Shown here one piece after another: positions 33,780 to 45,359 of a DNA stretch of 64,000 nucleotides. The stretch comes from Castor canadensis (Eukaryota > Chordata > Mammalia > Rodentia > Castoridae): NCBI RefSeq assembly GCF_047511655.1, contig NC_133389.1, forward strand, positions 152,349,973-152,413,972, written 5' to 3'. The notes under the pieces were generated by a model, which saw only the letters and a program-made list of their open reading frames with translations, searched no databases and was not told where the DNA came from. The first letter of the stretch is position 1; every line of letters starts with the position of its first letter. Both the position numbers and the translations under genes were made by a program.

Positions 33780-33789
33780 TTAAGCCCAA

Positions 33790-34994
33790 AAAGCTAATAC
33801 TGCCTAACTAATAACATAAATCTTAACAAGACTCAACAATGGTAATAATAACCTTAAAAGGTTCTTTCAGTATGGAACATAATATAAATATAAAAACATC
33901 CTTAAAATGTATGGCTAGAGGCAAAAGAACTGTTGAGAACAATCAACTGTTATTCTAACTAACCCATTCCAAGTTTAAATAGAAGACTCAAAGTTTTCAG
34001 TATCTCCAAGATCTCAGCACCTTCCTATTCACCCTCTCAGAAGGGCAGCCTAAGCATTTCCAATGTAATTCATGTCCATAGAATTTTTGAGAACTTATTT
34101 TCTGCCAGCTAGTGAGTTTATTGCTAGGGATAGTGATAAGAGATAGTCCCTCTCTTTAAGTCACTTACGATCTAGTCAGAAGGAAATGAAAGTAAGAAGT
34201 CAAAATACAGCGTGACCAGTACAACATTAGAAGCTTATAAAAAAAGTAATGCAAAGAGGGAAATATTTAACTTTTGGGAGGCTTGGGGTCAATGGATTCT
34301 TACTGTAGTACTGTCTAAGTACTGTAGAATGGTAAAAAATGAATGAGACAATCCTAGGTTAAAGTATATTCTTAGCAGACAAAACAGCAACTACAAAGGT
34401 CCAAAGTCATGTGTGTCTGAGGAACTGTAAATTCTTTGGTGTTGTGGAGCTTTGGTGAGAACAGCTAGTGTGACTGTTTTCTTCATCATACCCAAAATCA
34501 CCCAGAACGGGGCCTGGAGCAATAGTATACAATAAATATTTGCTAAACAAAGGAATGAGTGAGAGTGAATCTTATGCAGTTCTAAGCAACTTGAACTTAC
34601 TTTGTGCCTTCCACTTTGATGAATCTAATTAGAAGCCAGTGGACAAGGTAGTCTTGGCAATTTAGTTTTTAGGTGTCAACACTTGAACAAAGAAGAAAAG
34701 GGAAGGGAAATAGAACTAAGAGCACATAGGCAAATGATCCACACCCTATTCTGGCCAGTAGCCTGGAGTCATGTGGCACATGCCTCTTTCCCTCTAACTC
34801 ATCTCCTGTGCTCCAGTCCACTGGCCTCCCTTTCTTTCCTCAGACATACCAACATAGTTCTAACCAGCTCAGGACCTTTGCCTATTTTCTAAGCCAGAAA
34901 GGCTTTTCCATTAGATCTCTGCTTAGCTGTTGCTTCCTTATTCATTGTCTCAGGTCAAGTAACACTTCCTCATACAGTCTCCCCTGTTGAAACT
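33790..34994. other. Intergenic with old repeat traces
   Basis: 34090-34560 has text of an ancient mammal-wide repeat (TTGCTAGGGATAGTGATAAG). Short ORFs after 34.68 kb have no recognisable family. Confidence 0.35.
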
Positions 34995-35085
34995 TTTTAA
35001 TTTTTTGGCAACAGTGGGATTTGAACTCAAGGTCTTGAGTTTGCTAAGGCAAGTTCTACCACTTGAGCACATCTCCAGCCCTACC
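34995..35085 (-). mobile_element. ID-like SINE, antisense
   Basis: GTGGGATTTGAACTCAAGGT and CTACCACTTGAGCACATCTC. Confidence 0.82.
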
Positions 35086-35154
35086 TGATTGGTCTTTTTA
35101 AGTTGAACAGCTGTCCTTATACTGTCTCTTCTTGCTAAAAGACAACATAGTAGC

Positions 35155-35350
35155 AAGGTGCCAGTGGCTCACACCTGTAATCCTAGCTTCTCAAGGAGGC
35201 AGAGATCAGGAGGATCATGATTCAAAGCCAGCCTGGGCAAACAGTTCGAGAGACCCTATCTTGAAAAAAACTATCACAAAAAAGGGCTTGTGGAGTGGCT
35301 CAAGGTGTAGGCCTTGAGTTCAAGTCCCAGTACTGAAAAAAAAAAAAGTC
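35155..35350 (+). mobile_element. Dimeric SINE
   Basis: GTGCCAGTGGCTCACACCTG, CTATCTTGAAAAAAACTATC, GAGTTCAAGTCCCAGTACTG, A tail. Confidence 0.9.
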
Positions 35351-35379
35351 AACATAGTAAATACATCCTAAGGTGACCT

Positions 35380-35795
35380 CCTAAACATTCATATCTCCTC
35401 AAATGTGGGTACAACTTGTGACTTACTTCTAACCAATAGAATATGGTAAGGGAATGCCATTCCCATGATTATGTTATATTATAAAAGACTCTGTCTTAGC
35501 ACAGTGAAACAAGGGAGACTGTATGTTGTTTGCTTTGAGGAAGACTAGCTGTTATATTGGGAGAATGTTTAGGGAGAAGGCCCCATGCAAGGAATTGTGA
35601 GTGCCTCTAGGAGTTGAGGCAGCTCCAGTAGACAGACAATACCTAAATAAGCTTAATAGGAGGCTTTTCCTGGCTAAGCCTCCCGATGAGAACACAGCCT
35701 GGATGATACTTTGATTGTAGCTGTGGGACATCCTGAACAGAGAGCCTAGCTAAACTGTGCCCAGCCTCCTGGTTCATGGAAATGTGAGATAATTA
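35380..35795. mobile_element. Ancient unassigned repeat (MER-type)
   Basis: CTTCTAACCAATAGAATATG, then a closing TCATGGAAATGTGAGATAAT: the pattern of an old mammal-wide MER element. Family not determined. Confidence 0.45.
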
Positions 35796-35804
35796 TTATA
35801 TTTT

Positions 35805-36035
35805 TTGTTTTTGTTGTTGTTGTTTGGTGGGACTGGGGTTTGAACTCAGTGCTCTGCACTTGCAAAGCAGGCACTCTTCTGCTTGAGCCACACCTCCAGT
35901 CCATTTTGCTGTGGTTATTTTGGAGATGGGGTCTTGCAAACTATTTGCCTGGTTATCCTTCAACTAAGATCTTCCCGATTTCAGCCTGCCAAGTAGCTAG
36001 GATTATAGGCATGAGTCACCGGTGCCTGGCTAATA
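35805..36035 (-). mobile_element. Dimeric SINE, antisense
   Basis: GGGTTTGAACTCAGTGCTCT, TTTTGGAGATGGGGTCTTGC, AGCTAGGATTATAGGCATGA. Confidence 0.88.
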
Positions 36036-36351
36036 TATTTTGTTTTGAGCTGCTAAATTTGTTGCCCAGCAATAGAAAATGAATACAAGTAAGTACCATG
36101 AGACAATGAGAGGAAGGAACTTGTCTCCCCTCATTATATCTCTAGTGCCCAGAACAGTGGTAAAGGTCAATATTCGTTGGCTATATAAATATATGCATGA
36201 ATGGATGGATGATGGGACTGGATCTTAGGAACATAGCTAATGGCTGGCTACAATTTAAAAAATAATACTTTCAAAGTGGGGGTCTTCTAGGCAGTTTATG
36301 TGTGGCTCAAGGACATCAGAGAACAGTATTCTATGATTTCCTTCACTTGCA

Positions 36352-36432
36352 ATTGCAGAGTGGCTCAAGTGGTAGAGCACCTGCCTAGCAAGTGCAAGTC
36401 CCTGAGTTCAATCCCAGAACCACCACCAAAAA
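36352..36432 (+). mobile_element. ID-like SINE
   Basis: AGAGTGGCTCAAGTGGTAGA and GAGTTCAATCCCAGAACCAC. Confidence 0.85.
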
Positions 36433-36464
36433 TTTTTTTTCTTCACTATATTTTACTTCCATTT

Positions 36465-36585
36465 TTGTTTGTTTGTTTAAGACAAGGTCTTGCTTTGTAA
36501 CACAAGCTGGTCTCGAACTCACAACCCTTCTGCCTCAGCCTCCTGAGTGCTGGGATTATAGGCCTGAACCACTACACCCAGCTTT
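36465..36585 (-). mobile_element. B1-like SINE, antisense
   Basis: AAGACAAGGTCTTGCTTTGT to TGCTGGGATTATAGGCCTGA. Confidence 0.87.
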
Positions 36586-36904
36586 GTTCTTCCTTTTCCT
36601 CTTCCTCCTCCTTCCCCTCCTCCTCCTCTGTAAAACTGCAAATCTTAGTAAAACTTTTTACCACCTATGGAATAGGCTGGAGAATAAATGAAAGGCATAT
36701 GCTCTTTGGAGGAAAACAAAGCTTAGTGTCTGGCATCAATAGGGAAAAGCTCTTAAGATAAATCAGTAAGTTTGTGGAAAATATAAATCCTCTTTGGAGA
36801 ATTTTTTAAATACTTGGGGAAGAGATGATTTTTTTCTGCTGTCAGTCCCTCAGGAAAGGAAGTTCAGATTATTTTATTTTGCTCTAGGTTATAAAAGCAA
36901 AGCT

Positions 36905-37140
36905 TTTTTCCCCTTTGTTTTTTGGCAGTACTGGGGTTCCCTCTAGTTTTTCCCTGGGACTAGCCTGAAACCATGATCTTCTTACACCTACATCTCCTGC
37001 ATTGCTAAGATTACAGGCACATACCACCATGCCCAGCTTTCTGGTTGATATAAGGTCTGGATAACTTTTTGCCTGAGCTGGCCTCAAACAGGGATTTTCT
37101 GATCTCTGCCTCCCAAATAGCTGGGATTACAGGTGTGAAC
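36905..37140 (-). mobile_element. Composite SINE remnants, antisense
   Basis: Two B1-like ends in a row: CTAAGATTACAGGCACATAC at about 37005 and AGCTGGGATTACAGGTGTGA at about 37120, with a decayed ID-like start at 36920. Confidence 0.75.
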
Positions 37141-40055
37141 CTGTAATCCATTCATAAATTGATGGCCATCTGGACTGATTCTATATTTGGCTACTGTGAA
37201 TAGTGCTGCTATGAACACGGATATTCAGGTATCCTGATTATAGGTTGACTTATAGTCCTCAGTATATACCCTGAAGTATAGCAGTATCATATGGTAGTTT
37301 CATTTTTAGTTTCTTGAGGAAACTCCATACTAATTTATATTCCCACCAACAGTGTATAAGGGCTCTATCACTTGAGCCACTCCATCAGTTCTCACTTGTA
37401 CTTCTGAGAACTATCTGTTCAATTCCTTTGTCCCTTTACTAATGAATAGTATGTTCATTTGGTGTTTAATTTTTGGAGCTTTTTATATGTTCTGGATATT
37501 AATCCATTATCTGATGAATACCTGGCAAAAAATTTCTCCCATTTTTGTAAGTTGTCTCTTGGTTCTGGTAATTGTTTCATTTGCTGTGCAGAAGCCTTTT
37601 AATTTGATGCAATCTCATTTGTCAATTTTTTTCTTATTTCCTTAATAATTGGAGTTCTATTCAGAAAGGCATTATCTATGCCCATATTTTCAAGGATTTT
37701 CCTTGTGCTTTCCTCTAACATTTTCAAAGTTTCAGATCTTACATTAAGATCTTTGATTCAATTTGAATTAATTTTTGTACAGGTTGGGAGATTGGGGTCT
37801 GGTTTTAGTCCTCTACATGTGGATATCCAGCTTTCCCAGCACCACTTGTTGAAGAAGCTGTCTTTTCTCCAATGTATTCTTGGTGATTTTGTCTAAAATC
37901 AGATGGATGTACTTGTGTGGGCTTATTTCTGGATCTTCTATTCTATTCCATCAGTCTATGTGTCTGTTTTTGTGCCAGTACCACACTGTTTTTATTACTA
38001 TGGCTCTGTAGTATAGGAAGTCAGATATTGTGATACTTTCAGTATTGTTCATTTTTGCTCAGGATTGCTTTGGATATCTGGGGTTTTTTGTGCTTCTAAG
38101 TGGATTTTAGGATTGATTTTTCTATCTCTATGAAAAAAGACGTTGGAATTTTTATGGGCACCTCATTGAATCTGTATACTGCATTTGGTATCACAGCCAT
38201 TTTCACAATCCTACCAATCCATGAACATGGGAGGTCTATCCATTTTCTTTCTTTAGTGTTTTATAGTTTTTATTGTAGAGGTCGGTCACCTCCTTAATTA
38301 GTTTTATTCCTAGGTATTTAATATTTTTGAGGCTAGTGAACTGATTTTTTTTCCTGATTTCTTTCTCAGCCTTCATGATTGATGTATAGAAAAGCTACTG
38401 CTTTACTGGCATTTGAACTCAGGATCTAAACCTGAGGCACCTTATCAGCCCTTTTTTTGTGATAGGTGTTTTTGAGTTAGGGTCTCACGAACTATTTGCC
38501 TGGGCTGACTTTGCACTGTAATCCTCCTGATCTCTGCCCCCTAAGTAGCTAGGATTACAGATGTGAGCCATCAGGGCTTGGCTGAAAAGCTACTGATTTT
38601 TATATATTGATTTTGTATCCTGCTACTTTTCCAAAAGTATTTATTAGAGCTAATAGTTTTTTGGTAGTCTTTAAAGCATAGGATCTGCAATTAGACATAA
38701 TTTGATTTCTTCCTTTCCTATTTGTACCCATTTTTATTGCTTTTTCTTGCTTTATTGCTCTGGCTAGGAATTCTAGTACTATATTGAATATGAGTGGAGA
38801 AAGTGGACATCTTTGTTTCATTCCATTCCTGACTTTAGAGGAAATGCTTTTAGTTTTTCCCCATTTAATATAATGATGGGAATAAGTTTATTGTGGATAG
38901 CATTTATCATGTTGAGATACATTCCTTCTATTCTTCAGGCCTTTTATCATGAAGAGATATGTTGGACCATCCTTGTTCTCCTGGAATGAAAGGAACTTGA
39001 TCATGGTGTATGATCTTTTTAATATGATGTTGAAATTCAGTTTGCAAGTATTTTATTGAGAATTTTTACAACTACGTTTTTCGAGGAAGTTGATCTATAA
39101 TTTTCAGTTTTGTCTTGTTCTTATCTGGTTTTGGTATCAGAGAAATACTAACTTCATAGAATGAGTTTGGTACTATTTCTTTCCTTTCTATTTTAAAGAA
39201 TCATTTTAGGAGCATTGGTGATAGTTCTTTAAAGGTCTGACAGAATTCAGCAATTAATTCATCTGGTCCTGGGCTTTTCTTTGTTGGAAGACTCTTTATT
39301 ACTGCTTCAATTTCATTGCTTGTTATAGATATGCTTAGGTGGTTTGTATCTTTTTGGCTAAATTTTGGTAGGTTATATGCATTAGAAATTTATTTATTTC
39401 ATCTAGACTGTGCAATCTATTAGAATATGGATTTGGATGTATTCTCCCATGGTTCTCTGAATTTTATTGGTATTCATTATGATATCTCCTTTCTCATCTC
39501 TAATTTTATTTATTTGGGTCTTCTTTCTTTTTTTTGGTTAGTTTGAATAAGGTTTTGTCAATCATGTTTATCTTTTCAAAGAACCAACTTTTTGTTTCAT
39601 TGGTTCTTTGTATTTTTAGTCTCCATTTTGTTCATTTCTGCTCTGATTCTTTTTTTTTTTTTTTTTTTGGTGGTACTAGGGGTTGAATTCAGAGCCTCAT
39701 GCTTGATAAAAGCAGGTGTCTTACCACTTGAGTCTCCTCTGGCCCTCTGCCTTGATCTGATCTTTATTATTTCTTTCCTTATACTAATTTGTGGTTTGGC
39801 TTTTTTTTTTTTTTTGCAGTACTGGGGCTTGAACTCAAGGCTTACACCTTAAGCCACTCCTCTAGCCCTTTTTTGTGATGGGTTTTTTCGAGATAGGGTC
39901 TCATGAGCCATTTTCCCAGACTGGCTTTGAACCATGATCCTTCTGATCTCTGCCTCCTGAGTAGCTAGGATTATAGGTATGAGCCACTGGTGCCCAGCTT
40001 TTTCTAAGATCTTGAGGTGCATCATTAGGTCATTTATTTGAGGTCTCTCTCTCTC
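37140..40055 (-). mobile_element. Ancient L1 ORF2 fragment, antisense, with SINE insertions
   Basis: Nearly 3 kb of decayed L1 ORF2 in reverse. A recognisable reverse-transcriptase piece ([20 protein letters not shown]) is encoded by the - strand at 38600-38821. It is interrupted by SINEs at about 38395-38585, 39645-39745 and 39795-40000. Many frameshifts and stops. Confidence 0.85.
38395..38585 (-). mobile_element. Dimeric SINE, antisense, inside old L1
   Basis: GGCATTTGAACTCAGGATCT, GAGTTAGGGTCTCACGAACT, AGCTAGGATTACAGATGTGA. Confidence 0.87.
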
Positions 40056-40112
40056 TTTTTTTTTTTTTTTTTTGTGTACTGGGGTTTGAACTCAGGGCAT
40101 CATTCTTACTAG
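39645..40112 (-). mobile_element. Three antisense SINE insertions at the end of the old L1
   Basis: ID-like copy 39645-39745, dimer 39795-40000 (GGGCTTGAACTCAAGGCTTA ... AGCTAGGATTATAGGTATGA) and a truncated ID-like copy 40055-40112 (GGGTTTGAACTCAGGGCATC). Confidence 0.85.
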
Positions 40113-41130
40113 GCAAGTGGGTGTGGTGTTCCATGGTTGCTTATGGCTATGGACCAGGAGCAGCAGCTGGATTGAGGTGGGGCAGTTCTTGTGGAATAGC
40201 AGCAATTTCCAGGGACTAGATTTAGGAGCGGGGCAGCTATGTCCCACAGCAGGGGTACTGGAGGTGGGGCAGTGTTCCAGAGGTGTGAAACAGCAGTTGT
40301 TCCAGGTGGGGTGGAGGGACCTCCAGGCACAGCTAGTAGATTAGGTAGTACTCTGTTAAGATTGTCCACTTTTGCAGTTTGCACCTTGCCCTGCACAAGT
40401 GGTCAAGTGGCAGCTCAGGCTTGTCCACTGGGTCTCAGGTTTGACATTTTATTTGCAGAGTGACAGGTGGATAACTCTTGTCACACATATTAGGGATGCG
40501 GCTGTATCCTCCTGGATTTTATCCAGAGTCAGAGACCCAGGCACCGGCTGTCTTCTGCCCAAAAAAAGCAAGGCTTGGTGGCCTCTGACCAGCTTGTCTT
40601 GCAGAAAGACTCATAGACAGTTGTATATATGTATATAAGCTGGGCTGGGAGTGGCTTTAGGGATGTAGCCATTATGGGGAACTCTGCCAGGCTTGCTCCT
40701 TTCTGTGCACACCTTTTGTCCTAGATGGAGGGACACAATCACTGGTTGGCTTCCATCTGGTTTGGTAAGGCTTTCCAGTCTGAGTTTAGGTGGTTCTTGC
40801 CAGAAATACGCTGGGTGATGAGTCTAGGGTTGGAGCAGATCAGGTGCTGCCTCTGCAGCGCCATTCTGGGCTCTGCCAGAGCAAAGTTTTCTCCTTATTT
40901 CTTTTATACATCTAAATTCTATATATTTTTTATTTTCTCTTGCCACTATTTATTCTTTTACTGGTGCCTCCCCTGGCTTACGAACTTGTTTGCCTTTCCT
41001 TGTAGTCATGTGTCTGAGGTTTTCTATCTGGTTTGTGGAGATATAAGAATATGGTGAGTGTCTGCAATCCATCATATATTTCTCTCTATAAACAGCTTTA
41101 AGTTATGTTCTGTTATTCAGCTTTAAGTTA
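40113..41130. other. Unassigned GC-richer block with degenerate tandem units
   Basis: 40165-40320 holds three loose repeats built on GGTGGGGCAG followed by a GCAGC-type stretch. The rest reads like the interior or 5' end of an old retroelement, but no family was recognised. ORFs on both strands overlap and lack known domains. Confidence 0.4.
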
Positions 41131-41700
41131 TGTTCTATTATTCTGATCTGAAAAGATACCCCAGTGCTAACTTCTGGGCATCTGTATTGTTTTTCTGCTA
41201 GAGGTAATTTTTTAAATATATATATAAATTTTCTTCCAACTCTACCCCTGTATGATTATAAGGTTTGTTTTTAGAATTATTCACTATTTGTGAGCTCAGT
41301 AACTCCTACGTGTCCTAATTCATATAACAGGGATTCTGCTTTGGTTCTTACTCCAATTCTTGTTCTAATAATCTGCTTAGTAACACTGTCCCTTCCTAAA
41401 GCCAGGGCCTTGCTTTGGTTTTGCCAGTACTACAACTCAAAGGAAAGACAGAACCCATGAGGGGCCATAATACATAGTGAGGATCCACCATACTTTCAGA
41501 TACTGTTGGTCTGTGCATCTGGATTTCTGTGCTGCTTCTCCTCATCCTTAGATTCCTTACTCCAGAGTTTTTCCCATACATTAGAACATCTTCCTATTTT
41601 TCCTGGCTTTTGGTGATCAGAATGCTAGGGATTATTTTACCTTTGGACACCATCGTAGTCATTAAAGTTGCTCACAGTATTCAAGTTCTAACTTCTAATA
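41131..41700. other. Intergenic, nothing recognised
   Basis: Contains a repeated TTAAGTTATGTTCT just upstream (41098-41130). No gene or assigned repeat. Confidence 0.35.
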
Positions 41701-41734
41701 ATGTAATAGGATTATATTTCCTGTTGTCTTAAAG

Positions 41735-42475
41735 TTAGATTTGGCCATGTGGCCTCACTAGCCAATAAAATGTGAATGGAAGTGAAGCATTTTGCTTCTG
41801 GGTGGAAGCTTTTTAATGGCTAGAGCGTGACACTGAAGCACTAGCAATTAAATTTTATGATCCCCACTGTGGCAATCTTGGAAGCATATGTCTCAGTGAA
41901 GCCTCCACCAGTCTGGTGACCTTAGAGACCACAACAAGTGGAGTCTATGCAGTGGATGCTATGCTGAGCTACCTAGACCCACTCCTAGGTACATTTTCTT
42001 TGTCCAAATATTGAAAATATTGGTGGCTGACAGCTCTCTGCTGAGTCTCTCTCTCTGGGACTTGCTCTTGGCAAAGGTCACAGCTCACAGGTGGGTGCAG
42101 CCCATACCCAATAACTGTTAGTTGTGAGTATAGAAAGACCTGACTTCCTGCCTTAATTTAGGACAATGCTGAAGAGCCATTGCAGCTCCAGATATGCATA
42201 CAGGGTTGACTGAAGCCTCAATTGCAAAGGTATTGCAGTTCAATCTCTTCCTCTGTGAAGCTCATCTCTCAAGGTCCCATAGAGCCTGTTCTTGAGACTC
42301 TTACCAAAAAACCTCCTGCATATAAATCTCAGAATTTTAGAGTCTGTTTTGTGGTAAATCCTACTTATGGCAGACTCCCCAATGACTTCTCTCAAACACA
42401 TAATATGTAAGAAATAAACTTTTGCTGCAATAAGCCATTGAGATTTGTGGGAGGTCAACACAACCTAGCCCATCC
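41735..42475 (+). mobile_element. Ancient interspersed repeat, probably LTR or MER type
   Basis: ATTTGGCCATGTGGCCTCAC, GTAAGAAATAAACTTTTGCT and AAGCCATTGAGATTTGTGGG are the start and polyadenylation end of an old mammal-wide element. Family not fixed. Confidence 0.55.
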
Positions 42476-42837
42476 TGACTAGCAGAGATGCCAGACCTAA
42501 CCTGCTCTACAATTCTTTGTTCTCACCTGAGCTTGAATTATATTGTCTGTCTTGTGTAATGGATAAATCATTGCCAAGTTCTAACTCTTTTCTATATCCT
42601 TTCTCACTGTGAGTGAACATACTCCAACAGAGATATTATAAGGACAACAGAAAAGAGGGTTGGATAGCTAATTGTCTAGTAACTATTCTTACCAAGTTAG
42701 TGGCATGGATTTTTTTCATGTGAATTTCCTAAGACATTTTCTTCTTTTTTCCCCCCATAACTTGTCACACATTTGTAACATGAATAAGGGTACCTAATGT
42801 TTCTTACAAAAATTTTATGGACATGGAAATGGAATAA

Positions 42838-43045
42838 TCACTGGATACTGGTGGCTCATATCTGTAATCCTAGCTACTAGGGAGGCAGAGATCAGGAGGA
42901 TCATGGTTCAAGGCCAGCCCAGGCAAAAAGCGAGCTCATACTCAAAAATACCTAACACAAAAAAAGGACCGGCAGTAACTCAAGTAGTAGAGTGCTTACC
43001 TAGCAAGTGTGAGACCCAGAGTTCAAACCCCAGTACCACCAAAAA
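42838..43045 (+). mobile_element. Dimeric SINE
   Basis: ACTGGTGGCTCATATCTGTA, a CACAAAAAAAGG linker, GAGTTCAAACCCCAGTACCA. Confidence 0.9.
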
Positions 43046-44199
43046 ATAAAAAGAATAATCACATACTTTAGCTCAATTCGGAGAAAAACAATATACTGCC
43101 AATTAATAAACTTTCTGCACCTTTAACATACAAAAATCTCATTTTTTTTCTGTGTGATAAATATTCCTTAAGAGCCAAATGTTTAACAGTTTCTTATTTT
43201 AGGCTTTTGAGGCAGAACAAAATATAGTAATAAAATGCATGAATCAAAGCGTATGCTCTTTCTCTTTTTCAAAAGGGATTTGACAATATAGAAAAATTTC
43301 ACTCTGCCTTAAGTGTAAACTGTATTAAAATATTTCAACTAAAAGAGTCTTTGAATCCTGAGCAGGTATTACTACAACCCCTAATTATAGCAGGTATTTA
43401 GTATGATAACAGGAACCAGTTTAAGGAATGTGGGGATTTATTTATACCAAGTTCAGATAAGATATAAAAGGAGACTTGAATAAGCAAACCGAGACTATGA
43501 TTTTAGGAGTGTATTTATGAATATATCTTTGGAACTGCCCTTAGCCACAGTGAAAGACCGGCAAAACCAGCCTTCAGAATAACCCTTTTGCATAGTGGGA
43601 GAAGGGAGGCTAGACTTCACCTATTAAGAACGCCCTCCCACGTAATTTTTCCACCTCTCAGCTAAGAATTAAACGCGGACTTCCGATCATGGCGCCAAGC
43701 ACGTCACCTTCTCCCCTCTTCCCCAACAAAAACCTACCCAAGTCGGCTGATCCCGAGAGGGTGTGTTCAGGGGTGGCCGCGTGGCTGGAGGAACCCCTTC
43801 CCCTATCCTGGTTGCTTGATCCAACCAAATTTGCAAATAGGAAAAATAAAAAGGTCTAAGTGGATTTTAGGAAACTGCGGTACGGGCGGAACCGTTTCAA
43901 TTCCTTGGGTGCTAAGACTGGATCTCACTCTCGACCCCAAGGCAACATCTCTCTAACTGCAGTTTTCCTCCCATGAGCTCTAAAAAGCCTATAAGGCCCG
44001 CAGCCTTTTGTGAATAAAACCCTCCCTCGGAGGTGAAACCGCGGTTTATAAACGTGCACATACAGCCAGATGGTGTGCGCAGTGTTACAAGACAGAGTTT
44101 TCTCTCTGACTTCGCATCCTTGCAAATGTCGCATGTCAACTAAGAAGGCTGGGGAGGGGGAAGGGTGCTTGAGGAAAGCAGTACGCCGATCGGAGCAAA
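43046..44199. other. Upstream flank of the BMPR2 CpG island
   Basis: SINE-free for more than 1 kb. CpGs begin to appear from about 43.67 kb (ATGGCGCCAAGCACGTCACC). A TATAAAAGG at about 43463-43472 is far from the inferred start and has no support as a promoter. Confidence 0.45.
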
Positions 44200-44477
44200 C
44201 ACCTCAGTTTACGGGTGGTCTTTCCAATTCTGGCTTTTGTGTGAGCAGTGATGGGAACCAGAGGAGGCCAGGGCCTCCGCGTCTGCGAAAGGCAGGTCTG
44301 TCCGGATTCTTCGGTATAGGGAGAAGGAGGCTCCCACCGTAGAAAACAACGAGGGGCAGTTCTGGCCCTCGATGCTTTCCTTCGGGAGTCTTGGGGAGAC
44401 TGCGATGCCTTTGTCGGATTCAATCTCGGAGAGTACGGTGCACAAAAGATGTGGCTGCCCTATCATATATACAAGCG

Positions 44478-44520
44478 CACACACGCATGCACACACACAT
44501 ACACAATGCACGTATGGAAG
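44478..44520. repeat. Alternating purine-pyrimidine (CA-rich) tract
   Basis: Mostly CA/TG steps (CACACACGCATGCACACACA and flanks), about 330 bp upstream of the inferred transcription start. Such tracts can adopt Z-form DNA and vary in length. Confidence 0.75.
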
Positions 44521-44644
44521 GCATGCGTGAGTGCAGCAGAAGTGCAATTGCTGGCCCCCGGCCGGTTGCAGGCCCCGCCCTGCCCTCTGTTCGTGCGAGA
44601 CACACCGCGCCAGGGTCTGAGATCCACAGCCAGCCTGGGAGCAA

Positions 44645-44665
44645 GGGGCGGGGCCGGGCGGGGCC
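44645..44665 (+). promoter_or_regulatory. Two GC boxes (Sp1/KLF-type)
   Basis: GGGGCGGGGC at 44645-44654 and GGGCGGGGCC at 44656-44665, in tandem about 170-190 bp upstream of the inferred start of transcription. Confidence 0.7.
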
Positions 44666-44704
44666 GCGAGCGCGCAGACGCAGTGCGTCTCTGTCGCGCC
44701 GCCA

Positions 44705-44727
44705 CCGCCGCCGCCGCCGCCGCCGCC
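44705..44727 (+). repeat. CCG trinucleotide run in the core promoter
   Basis: About eight CCG units between the two GC-box groups. It is a candidate length polymorphism upstream of the inferred transcription start. Confidence 0.85.
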
Positions 44728-44804
44728 CGCGCTGCACCACAGGCCAGAGACAGACAGGGCCGGGAAGAGCCGGAGACTGAGGAGGCGGCGGCGGAGGCGG
44801 CGGT

Positions 44805-44815
44805 GGGGGCGGGGC
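44805..44815 (+). promoter_or_regulatory. Proximal GC box
   Basis: GGGGGCGGGGC within about 40 bp of the inferred transcription start. There is no TATA box nearby, which fits a CpG-island promoter. Confidence 0.65.
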
Positions 44816-45045
44816 GACTCCGGTGACCGGGAGCGCCGCAGACTGGCAGCTGCGGCGACTCCCCCCTTTGTGTCTGGTCTGCTCGGAGCCGCTGGAGTGC
44901 TTCCCAGAGGGGCGCAGGGTGTCTCGCAGGCTCGGCTGCCCACCCCCCTTCCCCTGCCACCTACATCCGCCTTCCCGCCGCCCCCCGCCCTCGGCCCGCG
45001 ACGCCCGAACTCGGTCCGGAGCCCTGAGCTGCGGGAGAACGAGAA

Positions 45046-45063
45046 GGCGGTGGCGGCGGCGGC
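45046..45063 (+). repeat. GGC run in the BMPR2 leader
   Basis: GGC GGT GGC GGC GGC GGC, six units with one interruption, at -940 to -923 from the main AUG. Human BMPR2 is recalled to carry a longer polymorphic GGC run at nearly the same distance; here it is shorter and interrupted. Confidence 0.8.
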
Positions 45064-45130
45064 TTCCTTGACTGGGAGAGGGACTGTGATTCGCTTTCGG
45101 GAACCCTTGACGGGAGAAGACGAGGCTTTC

Positions 45131-45172
45131 ATGGTGGAATTTACCTCGGGCAAGATTGAGCAGCCGGAATAG
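45131..45172 (+). promoter_or_regulatory. BMPR2 uORF 1 (13 codons plus stop)
   Basis: First AUG after the inferred transcription start. It runs 13 codons (MVEFTSGKIEQPE) to TAG, in the same frame as the main start but closed about 800 nt upstream of it. G at +4 but T at -3 gives a moderate context. It could be removed if transcription starts further downstream. Confidence 0.6.
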
Positions 45173-45359
45173 CAGAGGGCGAGATCTCCGAGATCTCCCG
45201 GAGGAGGGTGCGCCGAGGGCTAGGCAGGGCAGCCGCGCACCTCCTCGCTCGCCGTTCGGGCCTGCCCGCCGACCCTCGGCTCCCCTCGGCTTCCCTCGGC
45301 TCCCCTCCCCTCCCCCCCGCGGCCCGCACGATTGTTTCGTGGACGCTGTGGGTTCGCCC

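Noticed and set aside
38600..38821. Possible separate reverse transcriptase gene
   Set aside because: It is a short remnant inside a decayed, antisense L1.
43463..43472. TATA box for BMPR2
   Set aside because: About 1.4 kb upstream of the inferred start and outside the CpG island; chance match in AT-rich DNA.
1..44199. A neighbouring gene such as NOP58 or its intronic snoRNAs upstream of BMPR2
   Set aside because: In human, NOP58 is recalled to lie upstream of BMPR2, but with a gap of about 70 kb. No exon, snoRNA C/D box pair or splice-bounded ORF was recognised here.
44391..44826. Plus-strand ORFs of 125-129 codons upstream of the leader
   Set aside because: Products are dominated by translated CCG and CA repeats, with overlapping frames and no family match.
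44870..45172. Extended ORF leading into uORF 1
   Set aside because: It has no AUG before 45131; only the AUG-initiated part is reported.
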